Part shown: positions 8,137 to 15,379 of the stretch, one piece after another
How positions within the stretch are numbered: the stretch's first letter is position 1
Layout of the letters: each line of letters opens with the position of its first letter
Origin: WYZ-LMO2 sp038731605
GTDB lineage: Archaea > Halobacteriota > Archaeoglobi > Archaeoglobales > Archaeoglobaceae
Assembly: GCA_038731605.1 (NCBI GenBank)
Contig: JAVYQP010000002.1
Span: forward strand, 186,001 to 250,000
Length of the DNA stretch: 64,000 nucleotides
Direction of reading: 5' to 3'
Made by a program: the position numbers and the translations under genes
Notes under the pieces: generated by a model
Databases searched by the model: none
Seen by the model: the letters and a program-made list of their open reading frames with translations, nothing else
Told to the model about the DNA's origin: nothing

Positions 8137-8730
8137 TTAAGGTCTGTAGTATTTCTCAAATAGCTTTTTCCAGTCGATTTTGATCACGAGCACCGAGAAA
8201 ACGAGAGTTAGAGAGAAGAACAGCAAAAGACCGAGGAAACTGTTGTTGCCCAAGAGCTCCTTCATAACTCCGCTCGTTATTCTCCCAAAGGCAAGGACGT
8301 AGCTTGTTATCACGAGCTTACCAAGGAAGACTGCTAAGAAATAGTAGGAAATACGATACTTGGCAATTCCCAAAGGAATGTAGAGAACGTCATCTGGTAG
8401 CGGTGAAGCGGCGAAGAGAAATATCGCAAAAAACCCCCATTTCTTAAAGATCTTTTCGAAGAATATCAGATTCTCCTTTGTTTTCTCGGACAAAGTCAGA
8501 CGCATACCAGCGCCGATCGTGTAGACAACGATTTTACCTATGCTCGCACCTAAGGCTGAGAGTATCGACACAACTACGATGTCCTCAAGGCTAAAAAATG
8601 GAGAGAGGGCAAAAAGAAAATTCAGATAAGGCAAACCCACGAATGGGATCGAATTTGAGACTAAAGAGATCAAAAAAATGCCCAGATACTCGAATTCTGC
8701 GAGTTTTGTTAAGAGTTCTTCGACCATCAC
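8137..8730 (-). CDS. VTT-domain (DedA/YqaA-like) membrane protein
   Basis: This 197-residue polytopic membrane protein has about five hydrophobic segments. Features typical of the SNARE-associated/DedA (VTT) family are a re-entrant region near ISLVSNSIPFVGLPYLNFLF, a Gly-rich ALGASIGKIVVYTIGAG, and an FAASPLPDDVLYIPLGIA motif with acidic residues. Family members take part in lipid scrambling or membrane homeostasis. The start overlaps the argS stop by four bases, so it is translated as the last gene of the argS operon. Confidence 0.8.
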   Translation of the reverse strand: MMVEELLTKLAEFEYLGIFLISLVSNSIPFVGLPYLNFLFALSPFFSLEDIVVVSILSALGASIGKIVVYTIGAGMRLTLSEKTKENLIFFEKIFKKWGFFAIFLFAASPLPDDVLYIPLGIAKYRISYYFLAVFLGKLVITSYVLAFGRITSGVMKELLGNNSFLGLLLFFSLTLVFSVLVIKIDWKKLFEKYYRP

Positions 8731-10355
8731 ATTCTCTCCAACGCCTTTATGCCAAGAAGCTCAAGTCCACTGCGCAAAACGTTTCTCACAGCCTTGACTA
8801 TCGCAATTCTGTGCTCCCTCGCCTCTTTTTCAGCCTTGAGAACTGGGTAGTCACGATAGAACTCGTTGAACTTCGATGCAACGCTCAGCAAATACTCCGC
8901 AAAGACGTTCGGCTTCAGCTCGTCAACGACCTTCTTAACGTATAACGGCATCTTCGAAAGCAAGATCACAAGATCCCTCTCGGATTTGTTGCAAAGCTCA
9001 GCTCTAAACTTCCCTTCTTCTTCGCACTTCCTAAGGATACTGCACGCCCTCGAATGCGTGTATTGAATGTAGCTCGCAGTTTGTCTTTCGAAGTCGATTG
9101 CCTTCTTCATGTCGAAGACCATCGGTTTCTCAGGGGCGACTTTGAGAAAGTCGAATCTAATCGCCCCAATCGCAACAGCCTCGGCGATCTCTTCGATCTC
9201 TTCCTTGCTCAGCTCTCGATTGGAGATCAGCTTCTTCACCTCTTCCTTCACCTTTTCTATCAGCTCGTCCGCAGAGACAAATCTACCCCTTCTTGTGCTC
9301 ATCCTCCCTTCTGGGAGGGAGACGAACTCGAAGAAGACGATCTCCGGAATTTTTATTCCCAAGATTTGAAGAAGTCTTCGCAACTGCTCCCCGTATAGCT
9401 TGTGATCCGCTCCCCAGACGTTCACAATCCTCTCGAACTTCTGGCTCTTCCACAAGTGGTATGCAAGGTCTCGGGTTATGTAGAGTGAAGTGCCGTTCTC
9501 CCTCCTCAACACGACTTCCTTCAAATCCTCGAATTCCACGATCCAAGCGCCATCCTTCTTTATGATCCCCTTTGAGTCCAGCAGACTGAGAACGTTATCG
9601 ACGGATTTATTCCTAACGAAATCGCTCTCCCACAGGAATTCGTCGTGGAAAACGTTCAATCTCCTCAGAGTCTCTTTTATTCCTTCCATCGCAGTCTCTA
9701 TGGCTTTTCTGAATTTCTCAACAACTTCCTCGTTTCCCTGTTCGTATTCAAGCATTAGCTTTTCTACTTCCTTTTCAAGCTCTTTCTTCTCTTCCAGCAG
9801 TCTGTTCGCAGAAATATACGCTTCTGCAATCGCATGATCGGACTTCTTTTTGCTCAAACCAAATTTTTCAATGCCTAAAACGGTTATCGCCATCTGTCTA
9901 CCCATGTCGTTGATGTAGTAATGAGTTGTAACGTCGAATCCCGCCCTCTTAAAAATCCTTGCCAGCGTATCGCCGATCACGGCGTTTCTCACGTGTCCGA
10001 TGTGCAAAGGTCCATCGGGGTTTGCGGAGGTGTGCTCTATCAAGACCTTCCCCTTCAGACTCAGTCTGCCGTAATCCTGATCGCTCAAAACGCTCTCGAC
10101 GGTGTCGGAGAGGAACTCGTAGTTGGCGAAGAAGTTTATGTAGCCACCAACGCATTCCACACTACCAACATAGCCCTGTGGCTCTATGCTCTCCACAATC
10201 GATTTCGCAACGTCTTCTGGCTTCAGATTTTTTTCCTTAGCAATCTTAAACGCTACAGTCGTGGACAAGTCAGCATGCTCGCTCTCTCTTATCAGCCTTG
10301 GATCTGCAAATTCCTTAAGGGTTCTCATCACGTCTTCGAGGAACAGGAGGAACAT
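8727..10355 (-). CDS. argS: Arginyl-tRNA synthetase
   Basis: This class I aminoacyl-tRNA synthetase of 542 residues charges tRNA-Arg. The N-terminal Add1 domain (residues about 1-90) is followed by HTSANPDGPLHIGHVRNAV, which holds the HIGH motif and its typical ArgRS context. NVWGADHKLYGEQL and GRMSTRRGRFV (KMSKS equivalent) complete the active site. The C-terminal DALR anticodon-binding domain includes ASYIQYTHSRACSIL. The start MFLLFLEDVMRTLKEF matches archaeal ArgRS N-termini and has AAGGAG upstream; an internal ATG at 10328 is less likely. A minus-strand TATA box (tatttaag) lies about 25-30 bases upstream of the start codon. Confidence 0.96.
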   Translation of the reverse strand: MFLLFLEDVMRTLKEFADPRLIRESEHADLSTTVAFKIAKEKNLKPEDVAKSIVESIEPQGYVGSVECVGGYINFFANYEFLSDTVESVLSDQDYGRLSLKGKVLIEHTSANPDGPLHIGHVRNAVIGDTLARIFKRAGFDVTTHYYINDMGRQMAITVLGIEKFGLSKKKSDHAIAEAYISANRLLEEKKELEKEVEKLMLEYEQGNEEVVEKFRKAIETAMEGIKETLRRLNVFHDEFLWESDFVRNKSVDNVLSLLDSKGIIKKDGAWIVEFEDLKEVVLRRENGTSLYITRDLAYHLWKSQKFERIVNVWGADHKLYGEQLRRLLQILGIKIPEIVFFEFVSLPEGRMSTRRGRFVSADELIEKVKEEVKKLISNRELSKEEIEEIAEAVAIGAIRFDFLKVAPEKPMVFDMKKAIDFERQTASYIQYTHSRACSILRKCEEEGKFRAELCNKSERDLVILLSKMPLYVKKVVDELKPNVFAEYLLSVASKFNEFYRDYPVLKAEKEAREHRIAIVKAVRNVLRSGLELLGIKALERM

Positions 10356-10398
10356 GTTCAGACTCCTTGATCTTGCTTAAATACTTTGCACTAAAAGC

Positions 10399-10473
10399 TC
10401 ACCCCTTGATTATCGACACAAGAACACTCTCGACTTCTTTGAGCTCCCCCGAGATCTTTCTGATCTCTTCAAT
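10399..10473 (-). CDS. Possible tiny ORF with an AUU start between the tRNA-binding protein gene and argS
   Basis: A 24-codon frame follows the upstream stop. It begins with ATT, six bases after an AGGTGA ribosome binding site, and encodes an amphipathic helix (EEIRKISGELKEVESVL) with ordinary coding-type codons. An in-frame TGA lies three codons upstream, so no ATG, GTG or TTG is available. It could be a genuine microprotein, a remnant of a lost gene, or chance. The reading-frame quality and binding-site spacing are seen; everything else is inference. Confidence 0.3.
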   Translation of the reverse strand: MEEIRKISGELKEVESVLVSIIKG

Positions 10474-10475
10474 CG

Positions 10476-11021
10476 TTAGTCACCTTTTTTGCTTAGCTCC
10501 GCATCTACAAACATCCCCTGGCTGATAAAGCCACCGAATTTTCTTGGAGGCAAATAGCTGACGACCTTCCTACCCTTAAAATCGGTGTTCGTCGCTATCT
10601 CGAGCCTCAAACCACAATCGAAGACGCAAAACCAAAGATCTCCCTCTTTCCTCCTTGTGATTATGTCGCCAGAGAAGAAGCGAATCGCTTCGAAAGATTT
10701 GCTGATCTCTCCTCTCCCGATCAGTTCGGGTAATTTTTCCAAATACTCGAGCCAGTATTTTGCGGTAAGAGCCGAGAAGTCTCTCTGCTGAACAACGCTC
10801 CCCAGCTCTCTTGATATCCCTGAGATCTCCAACACATCTTCGAGCTTCGCAACTTCCTCGGCTGGCATGTAGCAATACCTAATGCCTTGGAGCTTTGAAG
10901 CAATCTCTTCAAGCTTCACCGCAAACTCTTTCTTTTTCTGGATCTTCAGGGCATTGAGACTCTTTCTGATCTCATCCACTCCCTTCTCCGCAAGGAGCAA
11001 ACGAAAGTCGTTGGGTTCCAT
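10476..11021 (-). CDS. tRNA-binding (EMAP-II/Trbp-like OB-fold) domain protein
   Basis: About 181 residues from the ATG at 11021; upstream in-frame starts would run into the divergent lipoprotein gene. The N-terminal two thirds are helical and charged. The C-terminal part reads CGLRLEIATNTDFKGR, KVVSYLPPRKFGGFISQGMF, which is the pattern of the EMAP-II/Arc1p-type tRNA-binding OB fold (L-x-I-x-T-N, V-x-x-L-P-P, G-x-x-S-x-G-M). Such domains bind the tRNA elbow and raise synthetase affinity. It sits directly upstream of argS on the same strand, so a role as an ArgRS partner is a reasonable inference. Confidence 0.55.
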   Translation of the reverse strand: MEPNDFRLLLAEKGVDEIRKSLNALKIQKKKEFAVKLEEIASKLQGIRYCYMPAEEVAKLEDVLEISGISRELGSVVQQRDFSALTAKYWLEYLEKLPELIGRGEISKSFEAIRFFSGDIITRRKEGDLWFCVFDCGLRLEIATNTDFKGRKVVSYLPPRKFGGFISQGMFVDAELSKKGD

Positions 11022-11122
11022 TGCAGAAGTTCGCATGGGCTTGAAAAATCTTTCAGTAAAAAGAACTTGTTTTCTTGTAAAATTCTCTGAAAAATTTTTA
11101 AGCCGTGAGCAAATGCAGGAGT

Positions 11123-12031
11123 ATGAAGTGGAGCTTGCTGAGCTCAATTTTACTTCTGGCGTTGATGCTCTCGCTTTGCAGTCAGCCCCAGCAACCTTCG
11201 CATTTCAACACTTCGCTCGACGACACAGGTTATTCAATCGTCGAAGGCTATCGGAGCAGAATCGTCTCCCTTGCGCCGAGCGTTACGGAGATCTTGTTCG
11301 CAATCGGAGCTGGAGATAGAGTCGTGGGTGTGACGGATTACTGCAACTACCCTCCTGAAGTTCTGAAACTCAAGGAGGAGGGGAAAATTCAGAGCATTGG
11401 TGGTTATTCAACGGTCAACGTCGAAAAAGTTGTGTCGCTGAAACCAGACATCGTGATCGCAACCTATGGCAACGGAATTGAGACGATCGAAACGCTAAGG
11501 AAGACCTTTAAGCTTTACGTAATTGCGTTCGATCCGAAGAACGTGAGCGATGTAGAGAGGCAGATTTTGGCGATTGGCAAAGCGGTTGGAAATTACAGCG
11601 AAGCGGAGAAGCTCGTTGAAAGCATGGAAAAAAGGCTTCAAAAGGTTAAGGAAGAGGCTAAGAAGATCGAGAGGAAAAAAGTTGTGCACATTCTCTGGAA
11701 CGATCCAATTTACGTCTCTGGAAAAGAAACGTTCATAGACGAAGCCATAACGCTCGCAGGAGGGGAGAATGCGTTCAACTTCTCCGGCTGGAGAATTGTA
11801 AGCATCGAGGACATAATCTCGGCGAATCCAGATGTCGTAATCGTGAACAGCGGTAGCGGAATGGGAGGCAGTGAGAACATGCTCTACAAGTGGTTCATGG
11901 GGGAGAAAAGACTTCAAGCGATAAACGCAACAAGGAACGGAAAGGTTTTCGTAATCGACGCAGATTTGATTTCGAGACCGAGCTACAGAATCGTTGATGC
12001 GATCGAGCAAATTCAAGAGTTCCTTAGATGA
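11123..12031 (+). CDS. BtuF-like substrate-binding lipoprotein (cobalamin/iron-chelate ABC transport)
   Basis: A 302-residue class III periplasmic binding protein. The start at ATG 11123 gives a lipoprotein signal (MKWSLLSSILLLALMLSLCS) ending in a Cys, better than the GTG at 11105. The mature part shows RIVSLAPSVTEILFAIGAGD, TDYCNYPPE, IGGYSTVNVEKVVSLKPDIV and FNFSGWRIVSIEDIISANPD, all standard for PF01497 proteins binding vitamin B12 or ferric siderophores outside the membrane. No permease or ATPase gene is adjacent, so it must share a transporter encoded elsewhere. The 3' end overlaps egsA (convergent) by eight bases. Confidence 0.88.
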   Translation: MKWSLLSSILLLALMLSLCSQPQQPSHFNTSLDDTGYSIVEGYRSRIVSLAPSVTEILFAIGAGDRVVGVTDYCNYPPEVLKLKEEGKIQSIGGYSTVNVEKVVSLKPDIVIATYGNGIETIETLRKTFKLYVIAFDPKNVSDVERQILAIGKAVGNYSEAEKLVESMEKRLQKVKEEAKKIERKKVVHILWNDPIYVSGKETFIDEAITLAGGENAFNFSGWRIVSIEDIISANPDVVIVNSGSGMGGSENMLYKWFMGEKRLQAINATRNGKVFVIDADLISRPSYRIVDAIEQIQEFLR

Positions 12032-13064
12032 GCTCCGTCTCCCGTAGGATTTTTTCAAACTCCTCCCTGTTTGGATTTAGGGCTTCTAAGATCGTGAACC
12101 TTCTTCGCCTTATCCTCTTAGCGTGTAGCAACGCCTCTATCGCTTGATCCTTGCTCAAACCAATTTCGCCGAGCTTCGTTGGTGCACCGACTTTTTTCAT
12201 CGCCTCCTTGATTGCACGCCAATCGCCATCGCCGTAGTGGTTTTCATACATGAACTCGAAGATTATCGTGCCTATTCCGACTTGCTCGCCATGTGTTCCG
12301 AAGCCGTAGCCGAGGTAGTCGATCGCATGGCTGAACTTGTGCTCGGCGCCACTTGCAGGTCGAGAGCTTCCAGCCATTGAAATCGCCACTCCGCTCATTA
12401 TCAAGCCACGGAGCAAAGTTTCGAGCTCCTCTTTCAAGGATAAGTTATCCTTCGCCTTGTTCAGCATTAAGTAAGCCGGGATCGTGGCTATCGAAGCAAT
12501 TACCTCGTTGTAGCTCTCTCCAGTCAGATCTCTCGAGAGCTTCCAGTCCTTTACTGCGGTTATGTTCGAAATCAGGTCTCCGAATCCCGAATGGATTAGC
12601 CTTGGAGGACACTTCTCGATTATATCGATGTCCGCAACTACTGCGATCGGAGCTTTTGCAGAGATCGAGATCGGTTTTCCCTGTTCTTTGAAGCTCGCAA
12701 CCGGCGAAGCAATTCCATCGTGCGACGCAGTAGTCGGGACGCTTATGAAGGGGACGTTTAGCTCGCTCGCAACGACTTTTGAAACGTCGAGAACCTTTCC
12801 CCCGCCTATGCCAACGATTGCGTCGACCTCGCTGTAACTCAGCATCGCCTCGATTTTTCTCGCCTCAAGAAGGTTCGCCTCAGTAACGATGATCTTCTCG
12901 AATCCCAGTTTCTCGATCCTATCCTTCAAGATCTCCGAAACGACCTGATCCGTCAAGATAATCGCATTCTGCGAGTTTATTTTCTCGACTACTTTCGGAA
13001 TCTTGGAGAACGCACCTCTCTGAAGGTAGACGAGCGACGGGATGTTAACCTCCAAGCTTCCCAC
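12024..13064 (-). CDS. egsA: sn-Glycerol-1-phosphate dehydrogenase
   Basis: The 346-residue enzyme reduces dihydroxyacetone phosphate to sn-glycerol-1-phosphate, the backbone of archaeal ether lipids. It has the iron-alcohol-dehydrogenase-like fold. DAIVGIGGGKVLDVSKVVA is the nucleotide loop, PTTASHDGIASPVAS is the family signature, and the metal ligands are in HSGFGDLISN, SGAEHKFSHAID and GTHGEQVG. The start is taken as GTG 13064, after an aagggg ribosome binding site; TTG 13055 is an alternative. Its 5' end overlaps the thioredoxin-like gene by 20 bases, so the two are probably co-transcribed. Confidence 0.95.
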   Translation of the reverse strand: MGSLEVNIPSLVYLQRGAFSKIPKVVEKINSQNAIILTDQVVSEILKDRIEKLGFEKIIVTEANLLEARKIEAMLSYSEVDAIVGIGGGKVLDVSKVVASELNVPFISVPTTASHDGIASPVASFKEQGKPISISAKAPIAVVADIDIIEKCPPRLIHSGFGDLISNITAVKDWKLSRDLTGESYNEVIASIATIPAYLMLNKAKDNLSLKEELETLLRGLIMSGVAISMAGSSRPASGAEHKFSHAIDYLGYGFGTHGEQVGIGTIIFEFMYENHYGDGDWRAIKEAMKKVGAPTKLGEIGLSKDQAIEALLHAKRIRRRRFTILEALNPNREEFEKILRETELI

Positions 13065-13437
13065 CCCTTAGAATTTCGATTAGCTCCTCCCCAGAAGTTG
13101 CATGGAAGCATCTTAAATTGTTCTCATAGCCAACGCAAAACTTTGGGACACTTTCAACGAAAACTGGTGCATTTATGGGATTGGGAATGTAGACTGGAAC
13201 GAATTTTGAAGAAATGAATTCAAAAGCAGTCCTGTTTTCTGTGAAAAACTTCCTAAAATCTTTGCAAAGTGGACAAGTTGGGGAGCTTATGAAGATGAAC
13301 AACTCTTTTCCAGTCTTCTTGGACTCCTCAAGCCCTTTTTCGTAACTCAACCAACCCTCCATCTCACCTCTGCTGTTCAGGAACACTGCGAGGAGGGCAA
13401 ACGCAACGACGATTGCGATCAGGTAGCGATATCGCAT
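13045..13437 (-). CDS. Membrane-anchored thioredoxin-like protein
   Basis: This 130-residue protein has an N-terminal membrane anchor (YLIAIVVAFALLAVFL) and an extracytoplasmic thioredoxin fold. The active-site-like motif is CPLC in FIFISSPTCPLCKDFRKFF, at about residues 55-58. It lacks an obvious cis-Pro loop of the classical type (VESVPKFCVGYEN is the nearest), and it has two further Cys residues. A role in disulfide exchange outside the cell is probable. It is the first gene of a pair with egsA, overlapping 20 bases, although no functional link is apparent. Confidence 0.7.
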   Translation of the reverse strand: MRYRYLIAIVVAFALLAVFLNSRGEMEGWLSYEKGLEESKKTGKELFIFISSPTCPLCKDFRKFFTENRTAFEFISSKFVPVYIPNPINAPVFVESVPKFCVGYENNLRCFHATSGEELIEILRGGKLGG

Positions 13438-13467
13438 ACAGCAACAGGTCGAGGGGATTTAAAAATG

Positions 13468-13810
13468 CTACGAAAGGAAATCATGTATGTTTGGATTGAA
13501 GATCAATTCGCTCAAAATACTCTTACTTTTTTCATTTTCTCTTTTTGATTTCTGCAAAGCATTTATCCACGATTCTACCTTGCTGAGTCTCGATAACTTT
13601 TCACGAGCGTCCTCACTTGTATCCAACGAGAACCACAATCAAACCGGGATATTGAGATAGAAATCCTCCGTTTAATTGCCCTATTAGCCTATCAATTTCT
13701 GAAATTCTTTTCAAATCATTTTTAAGTTCAATACTTACTTTCTCGTCGACAGCTACATCACAAAGACATCTCCCAGATTCCCGTGTAATCTTACGTTGGT
13801 TCAGTTTTCT
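13468..13810 (-). pseudogene. Remnant of a PD-(D/E)xK nuclease-like protein
   Basis: Two minus-strand frames join into about 113 coherent residues. The first runs from 13810 and contains RCLCDVAVDEKVSIELKNDL, then IDRLIGQLNGGFLSQYPG and LIVVLVGY. The second continues from about 13617 with EDAREKLSRLSKVESWINAL and ends at the TAG at 13468. The D-x8-E-x-K spacing in DVAVDEKVSIELK fits a PD-(D/E)xK nuclease core. A single-base shift separates the halves, and no start codon or N-terminus remains because an in-frame TAG stands at 13811. This explains most of an otherwise empty 410-base gap. Sequencing error is possible for the frameshift but not for the missing 5' end. Confidence 0.55.
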
Positions 13811-13850
13811 CTAACGAAACCATCATATAGTTGCTAACAAACCTACTACT

Positions 13851-14222
13851 ATGAAGATCGGAGATGTGATGACGAAGGAAGTGGTTTCAGTGGACTACGA
13901 GACCAAGGTTAGAGAAGTTTGCAAGATAATGGGGGAGAAAAGGATCGGTAGCGTTATTGTTACACAATATGGCAAGCCTGTCGGGATATTCACTGAAAGG
14001 GACTTGCTTTCAAAAGTTCTGCTCAAGGGTAGCCTTGACGACGAAGTTGGAAAATACATGTCGACTCCGCTCATCGTAGTCTCGCCTGATTACGATGTCC
14101 GTGAATCTGCGAGAATAATGGCTGACATGAAGATAAGGAGGCTCGTAGTGATGGAGGGAGGAGAGATCAAGGGAATCTTCACCGCCGCAGACCTCGCAAG
14201 GGTGCTCGGGGAGGGGATTTGA
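13851..14222 (+). CDS. Tandem CBS-domain protein
   Basis: The 123-residue protein consists of two CBS domains: MTKEVVSVDYETKVREVCKI with IGSVIVTQYGKPVGIFTERD, and MSTPLIVVSPDYDVRESARI with IRRLVVMEGGEIKGIFTAAD. The repeated G-I-F-T-x-x-D motif provides the ribose-contacting Thr/Asp, so it probably binds AMP, ATP or a related ligand as a sensor. No effector domain is attached. It is followed at one base by a zinc-ribbon gene and then a GNAT acetyltransferase, forming a three-gene operon whose CBS protein could regulate partners in response to energy charge (inference). Confidence 0.9.
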   Translation: MKIGDVMTKEVVSVDYETKVREVCKIMGEKRIGSVIVTQYGKPVGIFTERDLLSKVLLKGSLDDEVGKYMSTPLIVVSPDYDVRESARIMADMKIRRLVVMEGGEIKGIFTAADLARVLGEGI

Positions 14223-14223
14223 G

Positions 14224-14424
14224 ATGGAGATTGCATGCGTAATCTGTGGCAAAGAGCTGAAAGCTGACAACGAGGGGAAGGATTGGAGATACTGCCACTT
14301 TTGCAAAAAACCAACTTGCTTTGATGATCTTCACTACATAGGCGTTTGGAGAGAAGGGCTCTACGAGAAATACGTAGAAGTCGTTCCCATCTGTAAGAAA
14401 TGCAGACCTAAGAAGTTGAAGTGA
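14224..14424 (+). CDS. Small zinc-ribbon protein
   Basis: 66 residues with three CxxC pairs: CVICGKELKA near the N-terminus, CHFCKKPTCFDDLHYIG in the middle and CKKCRPKKLK at the end. This is enough ligands for one or two zinc ions in a treble-clef or ribbon arrangement. It begins two bases after the CBS gene stop and ends four bases before the GNAT gene, so it belongs to the same operon. I do not recognise a specific family; DNA, RNA or protein binding are all possible. Confidence 0.7.
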   Translation: MEIACVICGKELKADNEGKDWRYCHFCKKPTCFDDLHYIGVWREGLYEKYVEVVPICKKCRPKKLK

Positions 14425-14427
14425 GGA

Positions 14428-14934
14428 ATGAACTTCGAGCCCATATTTTTTAAGGACAAGCTCGGAAGAGCGATAACCATACGTGCGTATGAGCCAGCAA
14501 GAGACAGAGATGAACTGATTGAGATGTACGTCAACTACGCCCCTGAAGACCGCTCGCTCGGCTTGCCCCCTGTGGGAAAAACTGCGATAGAGAGATGGAT
14601 GAGACACCTCGAAGAAAAGGGGTTTTCAATAGTTGCAGAACACGACGGAAAAATCGTCGGACATCTTGCAATCGTCGAAGACGAGTCGAACAAAGGCGCA
14701 GTCGATTTGGCGATTTACTTGGCAAGGAATTACCAAAATCAAGGAATAGGAACCGAGATGGTCAAAGCAATCATCGAATACTGCAAGAAGGTTTGCTATA
14801 AAAAAATAACTCTCATCACAGACAGGCTGAACTGGAGGGCTATAAGGGTTTACAAAAAATGTGGATTTCAAACAGTGCTTGCGAGCTACGAGCTATACAT
14901 GGAACTTCCCTTGAAACCAAATGGTTCAAAGTGA
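14428..14934 (+). CDS. GNAT family N-acetyltransferase
   Basis: A 168-residue GNAT-fold protein. AEHDGKIVGHLAIVED forms strands 2-3, DLAIYLARNYQNQGIGTEMV carries the acetyl-CoA pyrophosphate-binding Q-x-x-G-x-G loop, and LITDRLNWRAIRVYKKCGF is the usual C-terminal N-x-x-A-x-x-x-Y-x-K-x-G-F motif. The N-terminal 50 residues (ITIRAYEPARDRDELIEMY) are typical too. The acceptor substrate is unknown. It is the last gene of the CBS/zinc-ribbon operon. Confidence 0.88.
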   Translation: MNFEPIFFKDKLGRAITIRAYEPARDRDELIEMYVNYAPEDRSLGLPPVGKTAIERWMRHLEEKGFSIVAEHDGKIVGHLAIVEDESNKGAVDLAIYLARNYQNQGIGTEMVKAIIEYCKKVCYKKITLITDRLNWRAIRVYKKCGFQTVLASYELYMELPLKPNGSK

Positions 14935-14955
14935 CAATTGTTTTTAAACTATCGC

Positions 14956-15379
14956 TTAAGATTTTCTCAGCAGTGTTAGTATTAGTTCTATAAGCATCGA
15001 GAGCCATTTAGTTCGTCTCTCCCCTTTTATTTCTCCATTCTCCTTCAATTGAACTACGAATGTCTTTTGCGTAAGTCTGTTGAACGCATATGCGTCTTCG
15101 CTAGCTAACATGTTTATCCAAGCAATATATTCGATCATAAGTCTTATGATTGCCCGAAGCACGTGCTTTCTGGTCTCTCTAATTTCTCTCATCGCTTTAT
15201 TGTATCTCTGCTTAAGGTTGGCTCAGCTTCTGTTCTTATCCGCAAATCGGGAAACAGCTCTTTGAGATTCTCCCCTCTAAGCACGTTTTCATACTCGCCA
15301 AGGATCTGCAAGAATGCTGAGATATCTAAATATCTCGTCACCACTTTTGCTCAGGATGCTCTCGTTTTCAAGCCCACAT
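14956..15379 (-). pseudogene. Frameshifted remnant of an unrecognised gene
   Basis: Three minus-strand segments in different frames read as one protein. Near 15375 comes CGLENESILSKSGDEIFRYL; then ILGEYENVLRGENLKELFPD and LRIRTEAEPTLSR; then RYNKAMREIRETRKHVLRAI, followed by a helical stretch and LKENGEIKGERRTKWLSML to the stop at 14956. At least two frameshifts interrupt it and no start codon is visible before the neighbouring gene's stop at 15380. The last 78 codons are open, but they begin in mid-protein. I do not recognise the family. The surviving part is predominantly helical and charged. Confidence 0.5.

Noticed and set aside
8598..10380. Several plus-strand frames opposite argS
   Set aside because: Shadows of argS, a certain gene, with Ser/Leu-rich composition and no family features.
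10469..10490. A-rich run before the stop of the tRNA-binding protein gene as a programmed -1 frameshift site
   Set aside because: The -1 frame meets TGA at once, so the downstream 24-codon frame cannot be reached by a -1 slip.
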